A DNA stretch of 64,000 nucleotides from Telopea speciosissima (Eukaryota; Streptophyta; Magnoliopsida; Proteales; Proteaceae), in NCBI RefSeq assembly GCF_018873765.1, contig NC_057924.1, forward strand, positions 7,564,001 through 7,628,000. The letters are read 5' to 3'. The stretch's first letter is position 1. Each line of letters opens with the position of its first letter. A model generated the notes under the pieces. The model was not told the DNA's origin and did no database searches. It worked only from the letters and a program-made list of their open reading frames with translations. Made by a program: the position numbers and the translations under genes. Positions 1-11,200 of this stretch are shown piece after piece.

Positions 1-1250
1 GGAATATATACAGACCAAACAAGAAAGTAGCTAAATCGAAGATGGCCTTTCCTCAGTCTGGGTGCACCAACTTTTGACAAGAAGGAACAGGTTACTGTTC
101 AAGACCATAAAAGGGATTTTACACATTGGAGATGGAAGTTGAGGCAACTAATGTTAGTTTGCTGCAAGGAGGTTAGAACTCAGAAGTTACCAATATTTTA
201 AAAATTGGGATCAGAATTGGCAAGGCCAATCCTGATCTGGATTCTGACCATCCTGATCAGCTGATCCCTATACCGAAAGTAGGGTTAGGGCTTATTCAGA
301 CCAGTTCTTGATGGTTGAGACTAATCTCGATCCCAATTCTGGGTTTGAGACTTTAGGATTCGAAGTACTAGTCAACCTTCTGCAAGCTTAATCTATGGCT
401 GGCTGGCCATTGAACTCTTTGTTGCTTGATAGGATTTCTTTCTCTTGATATTTCTCCATCAATTCAATTCCCCCCCCCCCCCCAACTAGTTTTGCAGGTC
501 TAGAGTTGTCTTAGATTTGGCCAACAGATTGATAGGGTTAAATACTTGAATTTTTTGGATTGGTAGATTTGATAGTGGCAAAATGAAGCATAGGATAATT
601 CACATGACTATCAAAAGGAGTGTGTACAAAATACTTAAAGGATGGCCATACGTTTGGAGGCTGGGCCATTTCAAGGGGGTCAGGTTTACTAGTCAATTAG
701 CAAATGGCTTAGCCAGGGTTAAGAAGTGGGATTTTTGGGTTGGCTAAGGAGGTTTTTAATTCTGTAGTCTATATTTTATGTTAATTTATTGTTCTCTAAT
801 TGGAAAAAAAAATTTGGTAAATTTGCTGAGGATCTGAATCAAGTCCGATTGAAATGTGGACTATGTTTGATGTCACCAATTATTTGAAGTTTTGTTTTTG
901 CCCAAAAAAAACCTTTATGATACATAATTTAGTGGGTTTTTTCCCACTATAATTGTAGCTATCCCAGCTCTCTCATAACTAAAGGGTTGATTTGGTAGTA
1001 TTGCTCATTTGTCGAGGAGATTATGTGGATTAGCTAGGCTCAATCGTGGGAAAAAATTTTCCACACAGGCTGTGTGGGGATGCTTTCCCCCCTCTTTTTA
1101 ATTTTTTGGATATGGGGAATTAAATATAAATATCCCATAAAAAAAAGCCTTTTTTAAAAAAACGAAACTCGTTCCCCACTCTGGTTGATATAGACAGGGA
1201 TATTCCCCCTTCTTAGAAGATTGGGAATCCACTCCCAAAAACCAACAAAC
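1..1250. other. No gene recognised; AT-rich intergenic DNA
   Basis: No open frame here resembles a known protein. A C-homopolymer sits near 471-482. Around 240-330 and again near 9740-9840 there are degenerate runs built from short gatc/gatcc-like words, of the kind left by old small transposons. A short foldback lies near 1045-1075 (ttttccacacag against ctgtgtgggga). Confidence 0.5.
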
Positions 1251-1432
1251 AATGAAATGGTTCTGGAGCCATAAGGGAGGGAATGCTAGTATTCTCTCAC
1301 ATGAAATGGCCTAGCTACTCTCATATGTACAAATCAAAAACAAGGAAATGATTCTTGAGCTACTAGGAAGGGAATGCTAGGATTCTCTCTCATGAAATGG
1401 CCTTGCTACTCTCATATGTACAAAATCATTCT
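1251..1432. repeat. Imperfect tandem duplication, about 92-bp unit
   Basis: Two adjacent copies share the words gggaatgctag, attctctc, catgaaatggcct and ctactctcatatgtacaaa in the same order and spacing. They differ by a few substitutions. Nothing coding is seen in the unit. Confidence 0.8.
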
Positions 1433-1824
1433 GTCATGCTTCATGGGTGAGCAACTCTATGCCGCTTGTTCATAGAACCTCCCCAAAACATAAAAATGTT
1501 AGTAATTTTTAAAGATTGTTTGATAATCTTAAGGTATCATGAAGCCATCTCAATCTATGGTTCCCCTTCCACTTCTTCCCTCTTATAAGATGATGGATTC
1601 TGCAATTTTTTAAGGGGGTGTGGGGAGGGAGGGGGGGTGGTTCTTGCATGAGAGGACATCTAATTGAATTTGAGTATGGTATTTGGTTATCTAGAATATT
1701 TCTTGGATATCCATAGGGTTGAAGTTGCCATATCACCTATCTATGTGGCGAAATTGATATTTATTCCATCTAAGCCTATTGGTCTAGAAACACTTTTGTC
1801 TTAACTAAGAATTGGAAAAGGTTT

Positions 1825-1950
1825 ATTGTGGGGGAGTGTACAGCCAATGCCCAGACACACGGGGCGAGATCCCATGATGCTTCCATGCACGTTCGCATTG
1901 GCCCACGTTGGTGCACACAGGGGCTATGCTCCCCCACAGAGAACTCTTGC
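1825..1950. repeat. GC-rich dispersed repeat (cagacacac type)
   Basis: This GC-rich block in AT-rich DNA carries gcccagacacacgggg and ends in ccccacagagaactc. Comparable blocks, with the words cccagacacat or cccaaacaca and a closing agagaac- or agagaatgc-like end, lie near 20090, 36005, 47600 and 47960. I infer a family of non-autonomous elements; the ends are not fixed. Confidence 0.4.
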
Positions 1951-2059
1951 CACTAAGATTTATAGAAATTGTTGTACACATTAGGGGTATGTAATGGAAT
2001 CATACATGTTAACAGTATGTTAACCATCAAATGAAAAATGCATTTTAACCGTTCATTTC

Positions 2060-2235
2060 TGGAGTGGCATCTCCCTCCCCTCTGACTCTCCTTCTCCCTC
2101 GCTAGCTTCGGCTCTCCCTCTCCCCTCCTTGCCCACCCACCCCTGCCAGCAGCCCCCACCCCACCCCTCCCCTCCCCTCCCCTCCCCTCCCTTGCTTTTT
2201 AACTTCCCCCTTCGGGCCTTCCCCATGGCCAACCC
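2060..2235. repeat. Pyrimidine-rich low-complexity tract (CCTCC)n
   Basis: The plus strand is almost pure C/T with repeated cccctcccc words. It directly adjoins the 3' end of the VAMP72-like relic. The long frames on both strands here come from composition and are not genes. Confidence 0.7.
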
Positions 2236-2269
2236 CCTCTCATGCCCACCCCAACCCTGTTTCCCTCCC

Positions 2270-2577
2270 CCTTCGACTTCAGAAACTTGGGCCTTCACCT
2301 TTGCCAGCTTGCTTATCTCATTAGAATGATTAACACAAAGCTGCATATGCTCTTTCAATTTTGACCCAAATTCCTTGTTAAGGTTGTTAGCAAGCAGAGT
2401 GCCTTTTCCCGCTGTATCTTGAAACAAAATCATACTTAAAAGGTTCCAAATAGGCAATGAGAACCTGTCTTCATACAAATTTATCTGCAACTACATGATG
2501 TGTAACCGTCTTTGACAAGATAGTTGAAGGTGTGGCTGTTGCAGTTGTAGGTGAACTTGTTGCTGATGGCTGGAAGC
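2270..2577 (-). pseudogene. VAMP72-type R-SNARE pseudogene fragment
   Basis: Read on the minus strand, the longin-domain part of a plant VAMP721/722-like R-SNARE is recognisable but spread over more than one frame. In order: [14 protein letters not shown], then VVAD, then [12 protein letters not shown] and SRYSGK, then [16 protein letters not shown] and [16 protein letters not shown]. The frame shifts after the HTFNYL block, and stop codons interrupt the part after VVAD. The N-terminal residues, the rest of the SNARE motif and the membrane anchor are absent. It stops at the SEVEG point, where the sequence becomes a pyrimidine-rich tract. Intact VAMP72 proteins are about 220 residues and drive secretory vesicle fusion. 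No intron interrupts the stretch, so it may be a processed copy or part of one exon set. It cannot make a working SNARE. Confidence 0.85.
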
Positions 2578-3048
2578 TTTCGAAGATCATGATTCCAATT
2601 ACCCAATCACCACACAACATCCTAATCTCTAGTGCCCAATCCAAAGGAGCAGTCATCCGATTCGTCGGACTTTCAAAACGACTATTAGTTTGTTTCCTCC
2701 ATCGGTGACTTTCAGCTTGCAGAGCTCAAATTGAAGAAGACTGCTTAGAACCAGAGGAATCTAACACATATTTTGGTTCGAATCAAAGAAGTCTATGGAG
2801 TGGAGTTTAGGGCCTTAGGCTTTACCTAGAAGTTCAAATCTAACGTGTATTCGGGTTCACTAACAGGGGTGATGGAGGACTAGTCAGGGGGAGCAGGGAG
2901 GAAGAACAAAGGGAGGCATGGGGCAGCTCTCGTTTTCATGTCGAGGGTTGGGTTTGTGCAGTTCTGGTGGGGTGGGGTTGCCGGCTTTAGGCATGAGATA
3001 ACTAGATAAAAAATCCTCTCCAATTCCCTAAAAAATGTAGGGCGGTGC

Positions 3049-3168
3049 ATGCGTGACATCCAACGATGCCAAGCTCAAGAAGAAAGAAAGAAATATAAAA
3101 CTTGGGGCATGCGTGACATCCAACGATGCCAAGCTCAAGAAGAAAGAAAGAAATATAAAACTTGGGCC
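3049..3168. repeat. Near-perfect tandem duplication, 60-bp unit
   Basis: Two head-to-tail copies of 60 bp (catgcgtgacatccaacg ... aaatataaaacttggg) are nearly identical, so the duplication is recent. A diverged, inverted relative (cttctcgagctcagccca, ttggatgtcgcatc) lies at 45890-45990, so the unit belongs to a dispersed repeat. The frames on the minus strand repeat with it and are not genes. Confidence 0.9.
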
Positions 3169-3544
3169 AGTGTAGCTCGAACCGTTGAATGTTGTGCCTA
3201 TTAAGTGCCGATCTCTCCACCCTGAATTGCACCATGGGTGAGGATTTAAAATGAAGTGGGATTGTTGAGAGAGTGGGAGAGAGATGCAAGGCAATGGGTT
3301 GTAGTGATTAATGGGGAGAGAGGGGGATATGCGAACTTAGTGTAGTGGCAGTGAAGGGAGAGAGATACTGCCAATTGATGTATTGAACGGTTGAGATTCT
3401 TCTCATCTCAATATCAGTCAATAATTATATAAAAGTCTATTATATACCACTAATGTGTAGATCCCTCCAAGAAAATGTTTTCTATTACAAAATTCCAAAA
3501 TTCAAACTTTTTTTGGTAGAAAAAACCATAATTCTGAGTCCAAC

Positions 3545-3735
3545 ACTTAAAAAAATGAAAAAGAACTTTGTCCGAGAGCAGCATGCACCCAAACACAAGG
3601 TGAGGCGAAGAATGACCTCCGCACCCCATGAAGAAACAAAATTTCGTTGTTGTTGATGCTCTAGTGCATGCTTCCATTGTCTCCTGCGTTGGCTCAAGGG
3701 CCAAGCTCCCGGATAGAAAACTCTTCCCTTTTTAA
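3545..3735. repeat. Dispersed repeat, copy 1 (second copy at 25550)
   Basis: It shares with 25550-25728 the ordered words tgtccg(a/g)gag, cccaaaca, gttgatgct, catgc and atagaaaactcttccctttt. The latter block is the best conserved edge. It has no coding capacity and is probably a non-autonomous DNA element. Confidence 0.6.
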
Positions 3736-3773
3736 AAAGAGAGAAAAGAATATGCAGGATTTAAGTGACCTAC

Positions 3774-4382
3774 TAGGGGTGTCAAAACTTACCTCGAACC
3801 GTTAAGATCGACCGAAAAAATTTGAGACTGAACCAAACCGATCCTTATTAGATCGGTTTTGGACTGGGGTATGACGGGATCAGTTGAAAATCGGATCGCA
3901 CCGGACCGATCGCTAACAAACCGAACACCGAACCGAATGAAACTGATAAGAAAATAATGAGTATAAGGTTATGAATCATTGAATTGATTTCAATATTAGT
4001 GAGCAAATTTATGGTTGATAGATAAATTGTTACAAATCAATGAGTATGAGGTTATGAAAATAGGGAAATTGATTTGTAACAATGCTTGTTCCATTGATCT
4101 CCTTTTTAAGTGTGGGGCTAATGAAATATTTTATGTAGTTGAAAAGATAAAGAGAAGAAAATAGGCACAAATTGAACCCAACTTGTTTAAAAAAACCTGG
4201 TACCGAATCGAATCCAAACCGTTATCAATCCATCATCATAAACCGAAACGACACGAAATCAAACCGCACCGAAATCGAAATCGAAAAATTCTTATTGATT
4301 TGGTCTCCATATCTTCAAAAGCCACACCGAAATCAAAAAACCCAAACCAAAACCAGACCGAACCGACCCATTGACACCCCTA
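3774..4382. mobile_element. hAT-type non-autonomous element, 609 bp, with 8-bp TSD
   Basis: The ends are perfect 12-bp inverted repeats: TAGGGGTGTCAA at the left and TTGACACCCCTA at the right. Both sides are flanked by the same 8 bp, TGACCTAC (3766-3773 and 4383-4390). An 8-bp duplication with TAGGGGTG-type ends is the signature of the hAT superfamily. The interior is made of degenerate aaaccga/accgaacc words and has no transposase, so it must have been moved in trans. Elements with similar ends but without a clear duplication are at 42375, 43282 and 47152. Confidence 0.9.
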
Positions 4383-4502
4383 TGACCTACTATCTATCAT
4401 GAACAATGAGAGGAAAGCACCTCATACAAATGTTTTTAACGATTACACAACTTTTAAGTTTACATGGTAACCAAAGGAAATGAACTGAGTTTCCCTTCAC
4501 AT

Positions 4503-4668
4503 AGGGCCATGTTTGGTTGTCAAAAAATGAAAAGAGAAAAAAAAAAAACAGACAATAAGATAAAAACCATGATGTGACAATGATTGATTTATGTTTCTAT
4601 CTCTCTCCTCAAATTCAAAAAATGTAAATTTTTTCTTTTCTTTTCTGGGCAACCAAACATAGCCTTAA
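4503..4668. mobile_element. Foldback MITE, about 165 bp
   Basis: The inverted ends share the words ggccatgtttggttgtc at the left and gcaaccaaacatagcc at the right. The inside is A-rich on the left arm and T-rich on the right arm, as expected for a foldback. The TGTTTGG-type end is common in PIF/Harbinger (Tourist-like) MITEs. A target duplication was not clear. Confidence 0.6.
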
Positions 4669-4872
4669 TTTTGGCTGGTGGAAAGATAATATTATGTGTT
4701 CATTACCATCTCATATACTTGTTAAACAATCCAAGAAGAACGGATAGAAACACACCCAATAGGGCAATCCAAAATTTTAAGCTCCAAACGATTGGGTGTT
4801 TAACCAATTCGGCTCCTCTACTACTGCCTGCCCCAACCGTCGTGTGTGTCCCACACACAAGCAAGTTAGAAT

Positions 4873-4912
4873 GTACCGCCTTACCCCTACCCGAGAGGGG
4901 ATAAGGTGGTAC
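4873..4912. repeat. Short inverted repeat (hairpin)
   Basis: gtaccgccttacccc is followed after a 9-nt loop by ggggataaggtggtac, which pairs with two G-T-type mismatches. It lies about 370 bp upstream of the PPDK regulator start. It could be a fragment of a small element; no function is implied. Confidence 0.6.
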
Positions 4913-5280
4913 TTTCTGCTGTGCTCGTATGTGGGGGTACACGACAGTACCGAGCAGACGAAAGTAGAGGAATCGGATCCATGCTCCACATAGAATCACA
5001 GGTGAACAAGACACGGCTTTTCGAGTCAAGGAATCAGCTACGCTGTTAATCTCCCAATCACAGGTTCCATTAGGAGAGGATAATAATCCGTTTCATTAGG
5101 TGTCTTCCTTATCCAGATCATAAGAAATGAAAAGAAAGAGGAAGGGAGAGCATACTAGCATAGAGAGATTCTTATCTCCACCTCTCTGCAAATTCCCTAC
5201 CTTGGTTCAAAACCAGGTAATCCACTCCAATCACCTGTAGTATATGTAATCTGATCGATACAAACCTCATAATTATCCCG

Positions 5281-8200
5281 ATGGCACCTTCCAGCTTCAG
5301 CTTACCAACACCCACTCCGACCTCGGCTCCTGCGATCTCAAACCCTCACTCGAAACCTAGAAAACACCTGGCCATGTCATCGAATGATCAGAACATGCAG
5401 GCCATCACACAGCCCGATCCTGATCTGCCGGTCGGGAAGCTGAAGGGCAGCTCTCAACTGAATCGATGGTCCAGAGCGCGTGCCATACGATCGGGCCGGA
5501 GACTGGACCGCCCTGTCCCTACGAAACCGGCCACCGATACGAATAGAATCCATCCGGTGGAGGACGGGAAAGGAAGAAACCTGCAGGGAGAGGTAGGAAG
5601 GGAGGGGGAAGATGATGATGATGAGGAAGAGGCTAAGATAGCGAAGCCGATCTACATGGTCTCTGACGGCACTGGATGGACTGCTGAGCACTCCGTTATC
5701 GCGGCGTTGGGCCAGTTCGAGTACTGTTTGGTCGACAGGGGCTGTCCTGTTCAGACTCATCTCTTCTCGGGTGTAAGTACTGAGTAAGAATTTTCTTTGT
5801 CTCTCCATTCCCATTGCCAAAGTCAAATGAGTAAGAACTAAGGACTTCCCACTGCATGGAATGGATGGCTAATCAATAATAATCAATAATCATTAATGGG
5901 TTGCTTTCAAACGCGTTGCTCCTGTTGCTTGAGCTTGAAGTTCACATTTTATGCTGTCTACGGCCATAGTTTCCATTGAATCACAAACACGTTATTTATT
6001 ATTACTTCAAATGAAGCCATTTGGTATTTGCCTTGTCCTTTTAACCCCTTCAACTTGCACCATGCCATTCTTTCAAACTACTGCAATAATTGGTTTTCAT
6101 TGGAGATGTCTGGAGTGTCTTACTCAAGAACAATATAAATCATATGAATAAAAATACCAGCATCATTAAGTTTTAACTAAGAATTTATCCTCTCTATTCT
6201 TATCTACTTATTAAACTTACATTGTTGGAAAACAACATAAATACATATATTTATAGTTAACTAATGCAAAGAGATGATGGTTAATGTTGACCTGGTGGCT
6301 GTCCACAAAACCCGAACCTTAAGCTAAGGAATTAGGACTCAAAATTGGGAAATAGGACAAGAATTAGTACATGACAGATTAGGGAGATTTTTAATAACTT
6401 AACAACCAAGGCTCAAATAAGGCTGAAACTCTGGTTGAACCACCCTTAAGAACAGTCCAACCAGTCCCCAAGTATGGCTGAAATCCACAACTATTCAAAG
6501 GGTGTAATGGGCCTTTCAATGACTGCTGTCTAAATAGGGGAAGGGATTGGGTAGTGTATGAAGAAGGCTCAGAAATTAGGGTTTGCTGGTAGGGTCTGAC
6601 AGGGAATGGTCCGAAGGGATTATTAGGATTGAAGTTTAGGGCAAACTGAAGGGGATTGAGAGACATGATGGATTGCAACTCAACTCAACTCAACTCGGCC
6701 TTGTCCCAACTAAATGGGGTCGGCTACATGGATCCTATTTCTCCAATCAGCTCTATTCAAATTCATACAGGATTCCAGTCCTAAACTATATATGTCTTTC
6801 CTCACCACTTCTCCTATGGTTAATGTAGGCTTACCTCTAGCTCGTTGCGTCATTCAATCTGATATAAATCACTTGTCCGTGCCATAGAATTCAAAGGCCT
6901 CTGTTGCACATGCCCATGCCACTTCAGACATGTTTCTCGTAACTTATCATCAATAGGGGCAACTCGCAAGTTTGCTCTAATTTGTTCATTCTTTATTTTA
7001 TCTTTTTGGAGTTTTACCACTCATCCACCACAACATCCTCATTTCAGCCACATAAGTTTGTTTAAATGGTTTTCTTTATTGCCCAACATTCAGCTCCACA
7101 CGTCATTGCTGGTCGTATAACTATTCTATAAAATTTCCCTTTTGAGTTTTAAATGGATAAGTCGATCATTCAATACTCCGGATGCACCCGTCATTTCATC
7201 CACCCTGTTCTAATTTTGTGTATAATATCATCCTCTATTTATTTTTCTTTATTCATGATTGAACCTAGGTATCTAAAGTTATCACTTTGTGGTAACTCCA
7301 TATCATCAATTTTCACCACCTCACTGTCAATCCTATTGTTACTAAAGTTACACATCATATACTCTGTTTTGGTTCTACTTATCTTAAAATATTTTGATTC
7401 CGAGGTTGATCTCCATAAATCCAACTGTGCATTTATCCCAACATTTATTTCATCCACCAGAACAATATACACCAAGGGATTTGATCTTGAATGTCTCTAG
7501 TCAACTCATCCATGATTAGTGCAAACAAATACGGGCTTAGAGCTGAACCTTGGTGTAATCCAACTGTTATTGGGAATTCACTACCCTATCCCCTCACAGT
7601 TTTTACGTTAGTCACTACATCATTATACATATCTTTAATTATGTCCACATTTACTCAAAACATTTTTCTTGTCTAAAACTTGCCTAATTAACTCTGTGGT
7701 ACTCTATCGTAAGCTTTTTTTAAATCAATAAAGACCATATGAAGATCCTTCTTATATGCTCTAAATCTTTGCATTAATCTCCTAAGCAAATAAATAGATT
7801 CCGAGGTTGATCTCCTTGGCATAAAACCAAATTGGTTATCGGAAATATTAATTTCTTGTCTCAGGAGACCTTCAATTACTTTCTCTCATAATTTCATAGA
7901 ATTGCTCATGGGTTTAATTCCTCTATAATTTCATAGATTGCAGGTTCCTGTAAATTGAGTGCAAAACAGGGTAACTGCCAGGGCTGGAAAAGGTACCTTA
8001 ATTCACCTATAGCATTAGGAATTCAAAATACACTGCATTACATAGCATTTAAGACCATTAATTTATAGATGACGGTCACAAGACTACCTCCAAACTTTCT
8101 ATTTCTAAGCACAACTCATAAATTAAAAACTTTCCTAAATTCCTAGACTTGAGAACCAAGGAATCTAAAATAGGAACTTTCTAGAGCTTCTAGACTTTTT

Positions 8201-11200
8201 GGAATCATATTTAACAATTATTTAATAAAATGAAAACAACCAAAAAAAAGTAACTCAATAACAACAACAACAACAACTACTCAGCCTTGTCCCAACTAAA
8301 TGGGATCAGCTACATGGATCCTTGCCCTCCAATCAGCTCTATTCGAGGTCATACTTGATATAAGGCCTAAGCTATGCATGTCTTTCATCACCACTTCTCC
8401 TAAGGTCAATTTAGGTCAGCCCTTGGCTCTTTTAGTTCATTCAAAGGGCGTACCCAGTGCACGAGGAATCACTCCTCTGTTGAACATGGCCATGCCACCT
8501 CAAACAACTTTCTCAATATGAACTTAATATAGCCTAAACCTTATGGACTTAATATTGCCTAAACCTTCTAGCATAAAGAAAATAGAAACTAGAAGCTAAC
8601 ACCAAATCTCGTATAAGACTCAATTCCCTCATACTTAGGCTTATAGATTTGTTCCATTACAATAAAAACCCAAGAATAGTCGGTCCATGTCCCATTTAAC
8701 CCATTGAGAAGCCTTCCAAAATCCTAAGTTTGAAGCTTCTGTTTAAGAAATTATCAAATAGCAGTTAGAGGTGGATGTTGAAAAAATAAGGACTGTTTGC
8801 TCTTGAATCTTGATGTAGTACCCAGGATACAAGAGAAGAGATTGCGGCAGCCTGAAGACCAGGGCCATTCTTGGTCCTACGGTTTCTGATTTGAACCAAT
8901 TTTCTGGTTCTATGGTTTAGAGTTGGTTCAGTTATGAGTTAGACTTATTAAGTTCCCAATGGGTTATATGGTTCATAGGCCAAGTATTTTTGGGTTTTCT
9001 ATTGTAAAAGGCCAATTCTTTAAGCACAAGTATAAGGGATTTGAGTCATGTATGAGATTAGGTGCTCGTTTTTAATTTCTATTTTCAGTTTTCTAGATGA
9101 TTAGATTAGATTGGGTCCATATTGAGTTTACTAATTTGATCTTTTTTGTTTTGTTAAAAGAATTTTTGAATCTGGTTTTAGAAACTCTAGAAAGTTTCTA
9201 TTTCAGATCTCTTGGTTCTCAATTATAGGAATTTATGAAAGTTTTTAATTTCTGAGTTGTGTTAAGAATAGAAAGTTGAGCGGCTAGTCTATAAATTAGT
9301 GGTTGATTTTGAGAATGAATGAAAGCTTCAAAGCTGTTCGGGTTCAGTGGATTCAGGCCAGCTCTGGTGGATTTTGGAGTGTTTAGCATCTGTGAATTTA
9401 GTAGTTGTTTTCTCCTGTGGACTCGGCAAGTAAATCAGTGAGATTCCTGATATATCTCTGTATTTTCTTTCCTACTTTTTCCGTCAATTCAAGTAAATTT
9501 TTGAACTTCTTCCTACCATGCAATTTCTGTTTTCCCACATCTTTTAGTTCTCATTTGTGTTGCTAATATATTATTCTATTGTCTATAATTCTGCTCTTCT
9601 GTACTTCAGTTTTCTTTTTCTATCTGATTTCAGTTTCTGGTTCTCAGTTTCTTCCATTAGTTTCAAATTCAAGCTTTTAAAATGCGGAATCAAAGACAGA
9701 ATCAGTCTTCAAGAACCCTAGAATTGGTCCTCAGATCCAAAAATGGAAATTTCTAGGGTTTTTGGGTGTGAATCAGCCGTATTGGATCGGTCAGAATTGG
9801 GATGGGTCACGGCCAATTCACTGATCCGATTCCCGATTCTTAAAACCTTGTTCTAATTCCTACTGCAACTCTACTTTCTAAATTCTGCTTTCTGGTTTTC
9901 TTTTTGTCTAGGTTTTGATAACCTGCTAAAGTGGGATTCTTCCATAGCTTTAAGTCTTCTCGGCAGTTTTCAATCTTTTGCAGAATTGTACTATTGCCTA
10001 CTTAGACTGTTTGACCAGAGTTTCTTGCATATATGAGTTGTTTTGAATGAGCTATTAATATTTCTTTTTTCTGGTTTTTTGTTCCTATCCTGTGATTCTG
10101 GCTTACAAGAGGTTTTCCTAATCCTATTTCATTAGGAGATTAGAATACACGCCCTTAACTCTAATATCAAAGATGATGTATAACATGAAGAAATAGGTCT
10201 TAAGGATGTAGAAACTAAAGGATATATGGATGCCATTCTTATGGTTGTTTGAGAAGAACTGGTTAAATTTGTTGTAACCAACAGATGAAACACCAATTTT
10301 GGACTTTAAAGAAAACAGAAATAAAGTGATGAAGACTACAAAGTGGTTAGTTGAATACTCGAATATAAGTGGAGAAAGGTTTAGTTGAAGTAGGAAATAA
10401 TTCTAGGGGAGGGAGAATGGTTTTAAACTGCTAGTAAAAGGATTTCTAGGGTAAAAGATTTGACCTTTTTTTCTTCATCCCCCCACCAACCCCCTGCCCC
10501 CCAAAAATTTTTAAGTTCTGAATGGTGGATTTTATCTGTAGCAGAGTGGTACATTTAAGGTTGAAAAAGTAATGGCATTGGAATTAAGGGTTTTGATTAT
10601 AGGATGAAGGTAGGATCTGGATGGAGGTTCAGTTTAGATTTTGCAAGTGGAATAGATTAAGCAACCGATAAAGAAAGAAGGCAGTCTTAGGGGCAGGTAG
10701 TAATCGCGAACTGCAGTCACAAATTATTTTCCTTCAATATTGAAGGACAAAGTGGGTACCTGAGTGTTTTTTTTCCTGGGGGGTGGGGGGGGGGGGAAGA
10801 GAGTTGTCCTTTTTTAATTTTTATGGTTGGTCTCCTAAAAGACATCTTAGGTTTAACAATCAGAGGTTAGTATTTAGAGAAGAGAAGAAGAAAGAGATGA
10901 AACTCAAGATGCAACCTCAAACTGACCAAGTGACTCATTACATGTTGAAGGGCTTTTCAATCCAGATACTTGCTGGTCCTTTCGACTTCACACTGTTTGA
11001 TGCTGCTTAATATTTAATTCAATCTCTCACAGAATTAATCCTTATACTTGCTGGTCCTTTCAACTTCACACTGTTTGATATTTAATCATCTGCTTTAAAT
11101 AATTTTTCCTTGATCATTAACTGAAATATTTACCTCCAAAAGAATGTAGAGATATAAGTTACTGTAGTCCTTCAATTGTATTGTTGTTTGGGTGACACTA

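Noticed and set aside
2053..2490. 145-codon minus-strand frame taken as one protein
   Set aside because: Only the first part is the VAMP72 relic; the Gly/Glu/Arg-rich rest is the pyrimidine tract read backwards.
7153..7500. 115-codon plus-strand hydrophobic frame in PDRP1 intron 1
   Set aside because: It is the antisense of the LINE reverse transcriptase, which is clearly recognisable on the minus strand.
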